Below the pieces are notes generated by a model. It ran no database searches, was not told where the DNA came from, and saw only the letters and a list, made by a program, of their open reading frames with translations. From CAITJF01 sp032654645 (GTDB lineage: Bacteria > Pseudomonadota > Gammaproteobacteria > Burkholderiales > Gallionellaceae): DNA of 64,000 bases. The DNA is taken from positions 62,001 through 126,000 of the forward strand of contig JAULAW010000004.1 in assembly GCA_032654645.1 (NCBI GenBank). The letters run 5' to 3'. This document shows, piece by piece, positions 8,282 through 17,137 of this stretch. A program made the position numbers and the translations under genes. Within the stretch, counting starts at the first letter, position 1. The number at the start of each line of letters is the position of its first letter.

Positions 8282-9106
8282 ATGGTTGATATATCAATGG
8301 GCGCGCTTACAGGCATAGGCAAACTGGATCGGGAGCGGCTGGCGGCTATCCTTCGCGGGACGAAGGGTACGGTGTCGGTTGCCCAGGCTTCTGCCATTCT
8401 GAAGGTGGATTCAACCGATGCGGCCAAGATGCTCTCGCGCTGGAACAGGAAGGGCTGGCTGTCGCGGGTCAAGCGCGGCCTTTATGTGCCCGTGCCGCTG
8501 GAGGCGAGCAGCGCCGATGTTCCGCTGGATGACCCGTGGCAAATCGCCGCCAGCCTGTACGCGCCCTGTTACATCGGCGGCTGGAGCGCAGCCGAGCATT
8601 GGGATCTGACCGAGCAGTTGTTCCGCACCACGGTGGTGATGACGCAACTTGCGCCGCGCGACCGCAATCCGGTCATCAAGGGGACGAGCTTTCTGCTCTG
8701 TACCATCAGCAAAAAAAAGATGTTCGGCCTCAAGGCTGTCTGGCGCGGGCAGGTAAAGGTGTCGGCTTCCGATCCGACGCGGACGATACTCGATATGCTG
8801 GCAGATCCCCGTCTGGGCGGGGGCATCCGTTCGGCAGGAGACATGCTGGTGAACTATCTGCATTCAGAAGCGAAGAATCTCGATCTGCTGATTGGCTATG
8901 CCGACCAGTTGGGAAACGGCGCGGTCTTCAAACGCCTGGGCTTCCTGCTTGAGCAGCACGCGCCGGATGAACGAGGCATCATCGGGCAATGCGCCCAGCG
9001 CCTGACCAAGGGGAATGCGCGCATTGATCCGAAGCAGCCCGCAGAGCGGCTGGTTTCGCGCTGGCGGCTTTGGGTGCCGAAAAGCTGGATGAAGGGGGCT
9101 GCATGA
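8282..9106 (+). CDS. abiEi: AbiEi-type antitoxin, first abiE module
   Basis: This 274-aa protein has an N-terminal winged helix (TVSVAQASAILKVDSTDAAK, then KGWLSRVKRGLYVPVPL at about residues 60-77) and the AbiEi C-terminal region (PWQIAASLYAPCYIGGWSAA, SDPTRTILDMLADP). In type IV toxin-antitoxin systems AbiEi represses the operon and counteracts the AbiEii nucleotidyltransferase without binding it directly. The last codons overlap the toxin start by ATGA, so the pair is translationally coupled. An internal ATG at 8297 is an alternative start. The gene appears intact. Confidence 0.9.
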   Translation: MVDISMGALTGIGKLDRERLAAILRGTKGTVSVAQASAILKVDSTDAAKMLSRWNRKGWLSRVKRGLYVPVPLEASSADVPLDDPWQIAASLYAPCYIGGWSAAEHWDLTEQLFRTTVVMTQLAPRDRNPVIKGTSFLLCTISKKKMFGLKAVWRGQVKVSASDPTRTILDMLADPRLGGGIRSAGDMLVNYLHSEAKNLDLLIGYADQLGNGAVFKRLGFLLEQHAPDERGIIGQCAQRLTKGNARIDPKQPAERLVSRWRLWVPKSWMKGAA

Positions 9107-10350
9107 TAGACCGCCAGGAGCTTGCCGAACTGGCGCGGGAGCTGTCGCTCACGCTGCCGGTGGTGGAGAAGGACTATGTGCTCGGCTGGCTGCTGGCTGG
9201 AATTTCCGCCAATGATTCGCTCGCGAAACATTGGGTATTCAAGGGCGGGACTTGTCTCAAGAAGTGCTATTTCGAAACCTACCGGTTTTCGGAAGACCTC
9301 GATTTCACCATCACCGAGGAAGCACAGATTGATGAAGGATTTCTGCGCGCCGCCTTCCGCGATATTTCGGAGTGGATTTACGAAGAGAGCGGTATCGAAA
9401 TACCTGCCGATCAAATCCGCTTTAAGATCGCCGACATCCCCGGCGGAAAATATGCAGAAGGGCGCGTTTATTACGTCGGGCCGCTCCAGCAGCGGCGCAA
9501 TCTTGCGCGCATCAAGTTCGACCTGACGAGCAAGGAAAAGCTGGTGCTCGCGCCGGAAGAGCGGGAAGTTCATCACCCTTATTCGGATCGCCCGGAAGCC
9601 GGGATTCATATCCTGAGCTACTGCTTCGAAGAGGTCTTCGCGGAAAAGGTCAGGGCGTTGGCGGAACGCGAGCGTCCCAGGGACTTGTACGACGTGGTGC
9701 ATCTCTACCGGCATGATGAAATCCGCCCGGATCGTTTGGTGGTGATGACCACCTTGCGGGAGAAATGTGCCTTCAAGAATATTCCGGTGCCGGGCAAGAA
9801 TTCGTTGATAAGGCCCGATGCACGGGAAAAACTGCTGGCCGAATGGGAGGACATGCTCGCGCATCAATTGCCGGTGTTGCCGCCATTCGAGCAGTTCTGG
9901 AATGAGTTGCCGCAGGTGCTGGACTGGTTGTATGAGGTAACGGAAAAGCCCGTGCTCGCAGGCATGCAAATCAGGGAGGCGCTCGACGAGTCGTGGCATC
10001 CGCCCGCGATGGTGCAATCCTGGCGAACCGCCGTCCCGCTGGAGTCAATCCGGTTTGCGGCGGCCAACCGCCTGTGCGTCAATCTCCGTTATCAGAATAG
10101 CTGGAGACTCATCGAGCCGTATTCGTTGCGCCGGAGCAGGGAAGGAAACCTGCTTCTTTATGCGGTAAAACGCGAGAGCGGCGAGGCGCGCTCGTACAGG
10201 GTTGACCGGATACAGGGCATAGAGGTGAGCACGACTTCCTTCGTTCCCAGATACGTGGTCGAACTGACGCCGACCGGGCCATTGCATGCGCCTGCGCTCT
10301 CACAAAGTACTTCATTGCCAACCCGACCCGCTGCTACGCGAACCAGGTAG
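9103..10350 (+). CDS. abiEii: AbiEii-type nucleotidyltransferase toxin with C-terminal WYL-like region
   Basis: From the ATG at 9103 (ATGA overlap with abiEi) the product has 415 residues. FKGGT at 46-50 and RFSEDLDFT at 61-69 are the nucleotidyltransferase motifs of AbiEii/MenT toxins. EVFAEKVRAL and RPRDLYDVVHL further on complete the set. Such toxins inhibit growth by transferring nucleotides, in studied members to tRNA. Residues from about 320 read RLIEPYSLRR, YRVDRIQGIEV and PRYVVEL, which resembles a WYL-type ligand-sensing fold; this is inference. A longer frame from 9070 would use an upstream TTG inside abiEi and is unlikely. Confidence 0.88.
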   Translation: MIDRQELAELARELSLTLPVVEKDYVLGWLLAGISANDSLAKHWVFKGGTCLKKCYFETYRFSEDLDFTITEEAQIDEGFLRAAFRDISEWIYEESGIEIPADQIRFKIADIPGGKYAEGRVYYVGPLQQRRNLARIKFDLTSKEKLVLAPEEREVHHPYSDRPEAGIHILSYCFEEVFAEKVRALAERERPRDLYDVVHLYRHDEIRPDRLVVMTTLREKCAFKNIPVPGKNSLIRPDAREKLLAEWEDMLAHQLPVLPPFEQFWNELPQVLDWLYEVTEKPVLAGMQIREALDESWHPPAMVQSWRTAVPLESIRFAAANRLCVNLRYQNSWRLIEPYSLRRSREGNLLLYAVKRESGEARSYRVDRIQGIEVSTTSFVPRYVVELTPTGPLHAPALSQSTSLPTRPAATRTR

Positions 10351-10425
10351 GTAGGCGGAGCCGGGTTTTCTTCCAGTGGGCCTGCACACGTTCTAAGATG
10401 CAGTGTGTGCGGAAAATTATCCAAA

Positions 10426-10514
10426 ACTACAAAATCTCCCCAAACACCCAGATTTTCATAAAAACTGGCAATTATTTTCTCCCTTTCCATCAAACATGGT
10501 CTTTTTGAGGGTGA
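10426..10514 (+). repeat. Dispersed repeat of about 88 bp, copy 2
   Basis: It matches 7054-7140: it shares CAATTATTTTCTCC and ATGGTCTT-TTGAGGGTGA, with substitutions between. It lies in the 230-bp gap between the first abiE module and the gene at 10581, about 65 bp upstream of that start. It may be a boundary or a regulatory element of the locus to its right. Confidence 0.65.
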
Positions 10515-10580
10515 ATCAAAACACCTGATCAAAAAAATATGATACAAAATTCGTGCTCCACAAATTTTTGGAGCGCGGAA

Positions 10581-11363
10581 ATGAACGAGAAAAAATTCGA
10601 GCTGTTCAAGGTGACGACAAAACACCTGGCCATCGAGCAAGATGGCAATAAACAATTTGGTAACTGGTCAGAAATTAAATGGAGGGATTGCTTGAGAATT
10701 GGCGCGCCACTTGCAAGGCTGCTTGAGGAAGTTTTAGGCCTTAAGGAAGGGCAAATATTCAATAAAGAAGCACACGAGTACGCTGGTGACATTTGCTACC
10801 CAAGCGTTTCATTTTTCCTACATGGAAATGAAGGGGAACCCAATAATCTTGACCAGAAGCTGGTTGAGCAGGTGGCGTCGGAATTTCTTTTTCTTGTTAT
10901 CAAAAACCATAAAAAAAACTTGAGCGTGCATCATGAAGCCTTGAAGGATCCCGCTGTAAAAGGCATCGTAAAAGTGCATTCCGAAAATTTTCTTGAGTCA
11001 AATGGTGATAAGAAGTTATCAACGCCACTCCAACTGGAAAGCTTTTCGCTGTCTGTTGCAAACGCGGGCAGTTTTGCAGCCAAGCCGCCGCCTCCACCTT
11101 TCGATCCAGTAAAGTTCACGGTTAGCGGGAGGGTTGTAGGGATGCATTCATTGGAACGCACCTGCATTCTATTTGAGCCAAAGAATCTGACGATTGTTCA
11201 TTACAACGAAAACTACCATTTTCTAAAGTTAAAAAATATGTTGGGCGAGCCATTGGAAGCAAAATTTTTCGTGGAAAAAACACGTGACGCCAATGGGAAG
11301 TATCTTATTCTTTTACACGATTTTGCAATCATCGCGGAAAAAGATCGAGATGTGCTGCTTTAA
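10581..11363 (+). CDS. Unknown 260-aa protein, convergent partner of the giant recombinase
   Basis: I do not recognise this protein. The ATG at 10581 follows a GGAGCGCGGAA Shine-Dalgarno-like stretch; the frame could extend to 10539 but without a ribosome site. Residues 1-160 look mixed helical and soluble, and five prolines (169-173) form a hinge. The last 85 residues (FTVSGRVVGMHS, LTIVHYNENYHF, LEAKFFVEK) look like a small beta-rich domain. There is no signal peptide or membrane segment. Its TAA overlaps the stop of the 1839-aa recombinase in the shared tetramer TTAA, so the two genes converge with no spacer. Composition is AT-rich compared with the abiE genes next door. Confidence 0.7.
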   Translation: MNEKKFELFKVTTKHLAIEQDGNKQFGNWSEIKWRDCLRIGAPLARLLEEVLGLKEGQIFNKEAHEYAGDICYPSVSFFLHGNEGEPNNLDQKLVEQVASEFLFLVIKNHKKNLSVHHEALKDPAVKGIVKVHSENFLESNGDKKLSTPLQLESFSLSVANAGSFAAKPPPPPFDPVKFTVSGRVVGMHSLERTCILFEPKNLTIVHYNENYHFLKLKNMLGEPLEAKFFVEKTRDANGKYLILLHDFAIIAEKDRDVLL

Positions 11364-14300
11364 TGTTGCTCCCCCGCAATCATGCAAGCCAGTGAAAATG
11401 CGATAAATGCCACCATAAAATCATATGAGTTGCGCATTTGCCGACAATCATTTTTCTTATAAGCAAATGCGTACCTTGATTCAATCACCACCTCCAAGCT
11501 GCCCCTGCCTGTGCAGATTACATCGAGCTGAAATCCCTTGGTGCCTGTCCCCGATGCCCTGATTGATACCAGGCCGTACCGAGACGCAAGCTTATCCAAT
11601 TCGGGAGTCATTTTTTCAGAACGCACAAATCTGAAATCGCCATTTTCAATTTCAAAATGTTTCAGGAACGCCGCAAGCAATGAAAACTGCTTTTCTTCCC
11701 AAAGCAGAATCTGGCCGTTGGCCCCGATCATTTCTCCAATATTTTCGGCATTGCCCACGGAAACACTTTCCGGTGGCTTCTTGCCCATCGCTTCAGAAAA
11801 TTCGATCAAGCGGTTCCACGCGGGTTCCTTGAGCTTGCGCAGCAATATCAAATATGGGGTCGTACCATTCTTGCCGGCTTCATGCTTGGCGTTGCATAGC
11901 CGCAACCTTGCCCCGATCATTTCCAGTACAGCTTTCAGCGCCATGGCATGGCTCTCGCCAATGCCGAGGCTGTCGGCCGCGTCAGGGATCGCTCTTCCAC
12001 GCGCAACCAGCCTCAACAGTTTCAATATCTGTGTAGTGTTCGGGCTTGCTTGTTTGGGCTTGATCAATTCCAGCAGGCGAGTTTTGATTTCTGGAGCGCG
12101 GGGCAGATCATCCAGGCCGAATGCATTCATGAACTTTGGCATCGGCGCGTTGCGTCCAATATATATGTTGTATGTGTCCGCCCAGCTCCCCAGAAAATGC
12201 AGGTAATACCCGCAGGTAGTTTCCCGCCGGGAATGGCCCAGGTACCGGGCTATCGCCCACATCTTTCTTCTGGTATCACCAGTTTTGCCGAGCAGGACGG
12301 TTTCAATCCCGGCAACACCCGTGCCGCCGCAAGGCGCCGAGGCGTCGTCCCACAGGGGCAGGTTCTGCCCGGCAAGCGCAACTGCGACGAAGTTCGCGCA
12401 ACTGTGACGCGCGTGGTGCAGCACGATGTCGTTGTTGGACGTGACCAACCGGAGCGCCGCGATTACCCATTCCCGGATATTTTTGATATCCATAAGCCCG
12501 TCATCTGTCTTGCTGTCTGAAAACAGCGGCTGGTTCATGTCGTTTCCGTGCATGCTTGCCGCCTCGTCGGCCCACCTTTTCAGCAAGGACATTTCCGGTT
12601 CAGACAATTTGAAAAGCAGCGGAACCTGACGGCGCGAGGGCGGGGTCTTGAGCTGGCGGAAGCGGTTGTTCTGAACCAGTGCGGTGATCGAGTTTTCAGC
12701 AATGACAAGATCGGACCGCAGCAGCCCCCTGGCTTCTCCGCTGCGGAGCGCGAACCTGTAGCACAACAGCAACATCATTGGCGCGGCAAGAAGCAGGCGA
12801 TGGTTCTTTTCCTCGATATGCACCAGCAACCGCAAGGCGCTCTGATATTCGGCCTCCGTGATCACGCCGGGCGAAACATTGGCGGTAGAAAACACTTCCG
12901 GGAGCTCGGCCCAATCCGGATCCTCGACCCCGAACTCGCGCCTGGCCCACCGGTGGAATTCGATCAGCCTTCTCGCAACATACTGCGTGTTTCTCGCCTT
13001 GCTGGACAAAATCAGGTTGCCGTACAGGATGGTGATGTCCTCATCATCCATGCCCAACATATCCGCAGAATATGCGGCCTCCTCGAAGCTTCCCGAGAGC
13101 GCGTTCAGGTATCGAACAATCGAGCTTATGTCCAGCAAATCCTTTTTGACTTTCCTGAACAAAATGAACTGCACCCACTTTGCCAGCAACGCCAGTGCGG
13201 GGCTGACCTTCCCGTCGTACTTTTCGATCGAATCCTGAATCTTCCGGGAAAGATCCCTGCGCGCTGAGGAGGTCGGAGACTTGCCCAGGGATGATTCGCA
13301 CCCTGTCAGATGCCCCCTCACCTCGCCGATAAAGGCCATCGCATGATGCTGCAGCTCCGGGGGCGCGGCTTCTCCGCACGAAGAGATGGCGGTGCTCGCG
13401 GAGATCAGCGACCTGAGCTTGTTGTCCTTTTCTTCCTTGCCGCACCCCTCGTCATTTTTCCTGACTTGTATCGGGTATCCGAGCTCCAGCCTTGCGCGGT
13501 CCTGCCAGGCCAGAGAATAGGATTCAACCCTTCCCCCGAGATAGCCTGCGAGGATGCCGGGCAGGGATATGGCGTTGGCCTGATCCACGACGCCGGCGAT
13601 CGCGTGAATAAGATCCTTCGCGCCCGTGCCCGGCGGCAATAACCCCGCCACATCGAGAATACTGGCGATGGGCGACAGTGCCGGTGGTAAAGTTGCAAGC
13701 TCGGTTTTGTGTTCTCCGGAGCAGATGCGGTCGAGATACGAGGCCGCGCGACCGGACAGGGCAAACTGGTTTACCGGGATATCGCCGACCAAATCTTCAA
13801 ACTTTTCCGCGTATTCCAGGTGCGGCATCTGTTTCAATGTCACCAGCCGGATATTACCGCGCGAGAGAACATGATCGAGCAGGCGTTTGTTCGAGACGCG
13901 GTTTTCCAGGCAAAGGAGGGTAGCAAATATGGTGGCGCAATCGCCCGTGCCGATCGTTGGGGTTTGCGTGTCCGCAATATCTTTGCAGGCTGCCCGCATC
14001 GAGCCGAAAACTGCCATCGCGCCACTTGCATATTTATCAAACGGGGCAGGCTCCTCCGACAGCTTGCTATAGCGTTTTGAAAGCTTCACCTTCTTGCCGC
14101 TTTTTTTCCATTCCTGCTCGATTCTCTTGAGCAAAACACGATACTTCAGGTATCCGTTGGTATGCGGGAGCCCCTTGGAGTTGAACAGCATTTCTCTGGA
14201 AAGCCGGTCTATCTCTCCCTCCGTGAGGTCTGTCAGCTTTTTTCCGTCTCCCAGAAATTGCCGGATTTGCATGTTGGCACCACGGATCACAACCCTCGCG

Positions 14301-16879
14301 CGCTCCTTGCGGCGGCTTTCGCGCGCTTGCGCGCCAAATTCCCTGTCGCCCATGCTCTGGTCGCCGGGATTGCCGGCGACCGATATTCCCGGCGAAGCGC
14401 CAGCCCAGCCCGCGATATTCATGAAACCCAAGGCATCGAAGGCGTCACCGAGCACCGGCCGTATCTTGTCCATGTCCTCTGACCACGCTCTGAAAGAGTA
14501 GTCCCCGTGCGTCAGGGATCCGGATTCGGCGTGGCCGAAGATGGAGTCGATCAATTCCGTATCCACTCCTGTCCTTCTCAACAGTCTCGGCAGGCGATGC
14601 CGGAAGTGATTGAGCGGAAGCGGCCACTCGAATAAATCGAGGGCCGCGATTTCGCTTTCCGAAACAGATTTCCACGAGCGGGCATTTTTGGCGAGCAGAA
14701 AGAAGAAAGGCATCTTGGCGGGAGCGTTCCGGCTGGTCAGGCAACGCACGCGGTCTGACAATTCCGGGTTGATGCCGGCGATCAGGTTTGCCAGAAGTTT
14801 GAGGTGGGCAAGGTAATCACCCGCGATCATGCCGCATAGATTGTCTGGCAGGGAAACGATACGGGCTTCTCTCGGCGAGCCGCTGTCCTTGTCGCTGACG
14901 TAAACGAATTTCTGGTCAAAATCAAAATGGAAATAGCTTTCGAATGGGTCAATGATCGGCCTGCCTCCCGAGCCTGCAAGCATTGCGGCAACCAGATAGG
15001 CCGTGTACGCGTTATGGAAGGCCACGACATCGTTTTCTCTGCGCAGCCGTTCAACCTTTGTTGTTGCCGTGCGGATCGCACCGACAACCATGGATTCTAT
15101 CGGGTCGAGCAGCCCGCCCATGGCATTGTCGGTGCTGGAATTGTCGGCGCCGACTTTATCCGCCAACCGGATGGTTGCCGCGCCGCCCAGCACCCCAGAA
15201 ATCTTGGCCGTCGGCCAACTGCAATAGCTGCAAGCGCCCGGAAGGGCGGTGTTGGGATGGCTTGCCAGCAAGCGCGCGAATGTGTGGTCGGAGGTTTTTT
15301 CAAATGTCTGTTGGGGGAGGGAGTTTGCCAGCATGCCGCCGGTAACGCGCGGGGCGATCTGTTGAAATTCTTTGGCGAACAGCTCCAGCGGGGAATCTCC
15401 CCAGCTCTTGCTCCACAATTCGCCAACGAATTTGGCATCAGCATGCAATCCGAGCTGGCTTTTGAAGGTGGACGCGATAATTTCCGGCAGCTCAATGGAC
15501 TGAATTTTCGCATCCTCAGCAACCCACTCGGCCTCCTCAATTGTGACCGGGTGCCACCCGGGGACGCGCCGGGGCGGAATTCGCTCGAGGGTAAAACTGT
15601 CCGGGTTGAGGCACCATTTACTTTCAACTGGGCCGCTGCTGATACTGATATTCAGGGTTTGCTTTAGCGACCTGCCAAAATTGGTGGCAAGCCATACAAC
15701 CGATGCGATAAAACGCAAATCCTGGCTGTCGGATTTAAGGGAAGCAGAGATCCATTCCTGAATTCGCCGCAATTCGCCCGGGTTAATCTTGTTCCAGGTG
15801 AACGGAAGGTACTGGAGTTCCTCGACACAATAGATATGTAAACCCGTCCCTTTGATTTTCTGGAGGGTGTATGACAGCTCGTTATCATTTTTGTGGCCAA
15901 AGACATTTGTGCCATCGCCGTCTTCGGCAGTAGCATATTCGGTGTCTTCGAGATCCTCATTGTCGTCGCCGCCGATTGTGCCGCCTGCGGAAGCAAGGCG
16001 TGTTGCAGAAGCTGCGGGAGAAAATATTCGTAACGGGATATAGGCGTAATCCGAGTCGTCTGTGCTGACATCTACTACATGAACCCGATTTGCGACCTTG
16101 ATAAGATCATGCAGAAATGCTCTCTGGGTGCTGGTTACGCCGGGGTGCAGATGCTTATCAAGCAGCTCTCTTGCCGCCTGCGATATGAAGCGCGACAGGA
16201 TGTCAAAATCTGTCGCAGCGAATTTTCTGCTCTGGCGGGAATGAAGGGACAAAAAAAGATTTCTCCATTGCCCGTGCTCGTCCAATGCCATGCGCAGCTG
16301 TGTGGAAACGGAGTGGATCGCAGAATCCCGATAGTTTTCATGCAAGGCACGCTCGATTGCGTGGGTAAGAACCCACAATCTCAGGATATTGAGCCATTCG
16401 CTGTCTTGCGGCGCAACGCGAGGGATTCTTTCTGACAGCAGGGCGATCAGATATTGGGAGTGCATTTTCCTGTGAAACTGCCTGATAGCGCGCTTCTCGG
16501 AGGGAACAACGTAGGAATTTTCAAAATACTGGCTATCGCACCTGATCGCGTCGCTAAGTTTTTTTAGCTGCTCCGCCCCGGGTGAGGAGTGCTCCCACAA
16601 ACTAAGTAACTCATTGTTTTTTTGAGTTGATATGACTGCAACCAAGGATGAGAACTTGTGCGCTTCCCTTGTTGTGTTTGTGGCGTTTGCGGCGAGAAGT
16701 AATTCTCGAAAAACGTTGTTTTTTACCGACCAGTCATAATTTTCTTTCCAGTGCTCGTGGAGGCCGATACTCACCAAGTATTGGAAGTCAAAAAGGCGCT
16801 GCCCGTCAGAATTACACGGTTTTGAGTGGGGTGAGTCAGGTTCAGAGGGTGGCAATTGATGGAGCGCGCTAGAAGTCAT
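11360..16879 (-). CDS. Giant protein with two tandem tyrosine-recombinase modules
   Basis: A single uninterrupted 1839-codon frame. Module 1 has Arg640 (SGGRPI), Arg760-His761 (NHFRHRLP; the usual first His of HxxR is Asn757), His783 (FGHAESG) and Tyr794 (GDYS). Module 2 has Arg1379 (FALRSGEARGL), His1488xxArg1491-His1492 (HHARHS), His1549 (YLGHSRRETT) and Tyr1558/Tyr1559 (GYYLH). Both therefore keep the order and spacing of the R-H-R-H-Y active site. A helical stretch before module 2 (from about 1250) could be its core-binding domain. Residues 1590-1630 contain a helix-turn-helix-like segment. The first 550 residues and the linker between the modules are unassigned. Most tyrosine recombinases have 300-450 residues and one module. 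DNA cleavage activity is inferred only. Confidence 0.82.
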   Translation of the reverse strand: MTSSALHQLPPSEPDSPHSKPCNSDGQRLFDFQYLVSIGLHEHWKENYDWSVKNNVFRELLLAANATNTTREAHKFSSLVAVISTQKNNELLSLWEHSSPGAEQLKKLSDAIRCDSQYFENSYVVPSEKRAIRQFHRKMHSQYLIALLSERIPRVAPQDSEWLNILRLWVLTHAIERALHENYRDSAIHSVSTQLRMALDEHGQWRNLFLSLHSRQSRKFAATDFDILSRFISQAARELLDKHLHPGVTSTQRAFLHDLIKVANRVHVVDVSTDDSDYAYIPLRIFSPAASATRLASAGGTIGGDDNEDLEDTEYATAEDGDGTNVFGHKNDNELSYTLQKIKGTGLHIYCVEELQYLPFTWNKINPGELRRIQEWISASLKSDSQDLRFIASVVWLATNFGRSLKQTLNISISSGPVESKWCLNPDSFTLERIPPRRVPGWHPVTIEEAEWVAEDAKIQSIELPEIIASTFKSQLGLHADAKFVGELWSKSWGDSPLELFAKEFQQIAPRVTGGMLANSLPQQTFEKTSDHTFARLLASHPNTALPGACSYCSWPTAKISGVLGGAATIRLADKVGADNSSTDNAMGGLLDPIESMVVGAIRTATTKVERLRRENDVVAFHNAYTAYLVAAMLAGSGGRPIIDPFESYFHFDFDQKFVYVSDKDSGSPREARIVSLPDNLCGMIAGDYLAHLKLLANLIAGINPELSDRVRCLTSRNAPAKMPFFFLLAKNARSWKSVSESEIAALDLFEWPLPLNHFRHRLPRLLRRTGVDTELIDSIFGHAESGSLTHGDYSFRAWSEDMDKIRPVLGDAFDALGFMNIAGWAGASPGISVAGNPGDQSMGDREFGAQARESRRKERARVVIRGANMQIRQFLGDGKKLTDLTEGEIDRLSREMLFNSKGLPHTNGYLKYRVLLKRIEQEWKKSGKKVKLSKRYSKLSEEPAPFDKYASGAMAVFGSMRAACKDIADTQTPTIGTGDCATIFATLLCLENRVSNKRLLDHVLSRGNIRLVTLKQMPHLEYAEKFEDLVGDIPVNQFALSGRAASYLDRICSGEHKTELATLPPALSPIASILDVAGLLPPGTGAKDLIHAIAGVVDQANAISLPGILAGYLGGRVESYSLAWQDRARLELGYPIQVRKNDEGCGKEEKDNKLRSLISASTAISSCGEAAPPELQHHAMAFIGEVRGHLTGCESSLGKSPTSSARRDLSRKIQDSIEKYDGKVSPALALLAKWVQFILFRKVKKDLLDISSIVRYLNALSGSFEEAAYSADMLGMDDEDITILYGNLILSSKARNTQYVARRLIEFHRWARREFGVEDPDWAELPEVFSTANVSPGVITEAEYQSALRLLVHIEEKNHRLLLAAPMMLLLCYRFALRSGEARGLLRSDLVIAENSITALVQNNRFRQLKTPPSRRQVPLLFKLSEPEMSLLKRWADEAASMHGNDMNQPLFSDSKTDDGLMDIKNIREWVIAALRLVTSNNDIVLHHARHSCANFVAVALAGQNLPLWDDASAPCGGTGVAGIETVLLGKTGDTRRKMWAIARYLGHSRRETTCGYYLHFLGSWADTYNIYIGRNAPMPKFMNAFGLDDLPRAPEIKTRLLELIKPKQASPNTTQILKLLRLVARGRAIPDAADSLGIGESHAMALKAVLEMIGARLRLCNAKHEAGKNGTTPYLILLRKLKEPAWNRLIEFSEAMGKKPPESVSVGNAENIGEMIGANGQILLWEEKQFSLLAAFLKHFEIENGDFRFVRSEKMTPELDKLASRYGLVSIRASGTGTKGFQLDVICTGRGSLEVVIESRYAFAYKKNDCRQMRNSYDFMVAFIAFSLACMIAGEQH

Positions 16880-16930
16880 TTTTGTGGAAATTCAGTTGTG
16901 TAAAACCGTATTTTCCATAATAGTACCACT

Positions 16931-16953
16931 TATGTACATATTATATGCGCATA
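16931..16953 (-). promoter_or_regulatory. Palindromes and -10-like sequence upstream of the giant recombinase
   Basis: Two 10-bp palindromes, TATGTACATA (16931-16940) and TATGCGCATA (16944-16953), sit 3 bp apart, about 52 bp upstream of the start codon. On the minus strand TATAAT (16945-16940) overlaps both and could be a -10; no convincing -35 is visible. The layout suggests an operator, but AT-rich DNA produces such palindromes by chance. Confidence 0.35.
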
Positions 16954-17137
16954 ATCGGATTAGATTCCGAAGCCTCCCGCCGGGCGCGCCATCCTTTTCA
17001 CTACCACGACAAGACCATTATCTCGGTTGATACCCTCAAGCGGGATACCGAGTACCGGCACTATATCGAGACCGCTTACTGGGACATCATCGTCATTGAT
17101 GAGGCGCACAATGTTTCCTTCAAGGGCAATCGAACCC

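Noticed and set aside
8896..10017. 373-codon minus-strand frame opposite abiEii
   Set aside because: It mirrors the codon structure of the real toxin gene, shows no family motif, and has no ribosome site.
11948..13267. Several plus-strand frames of 190-239 codons opposite the giant recombinase
   Set aside because: All are antisense to an intact frame carrying ordered catalytic motifs and have no domain signatures.
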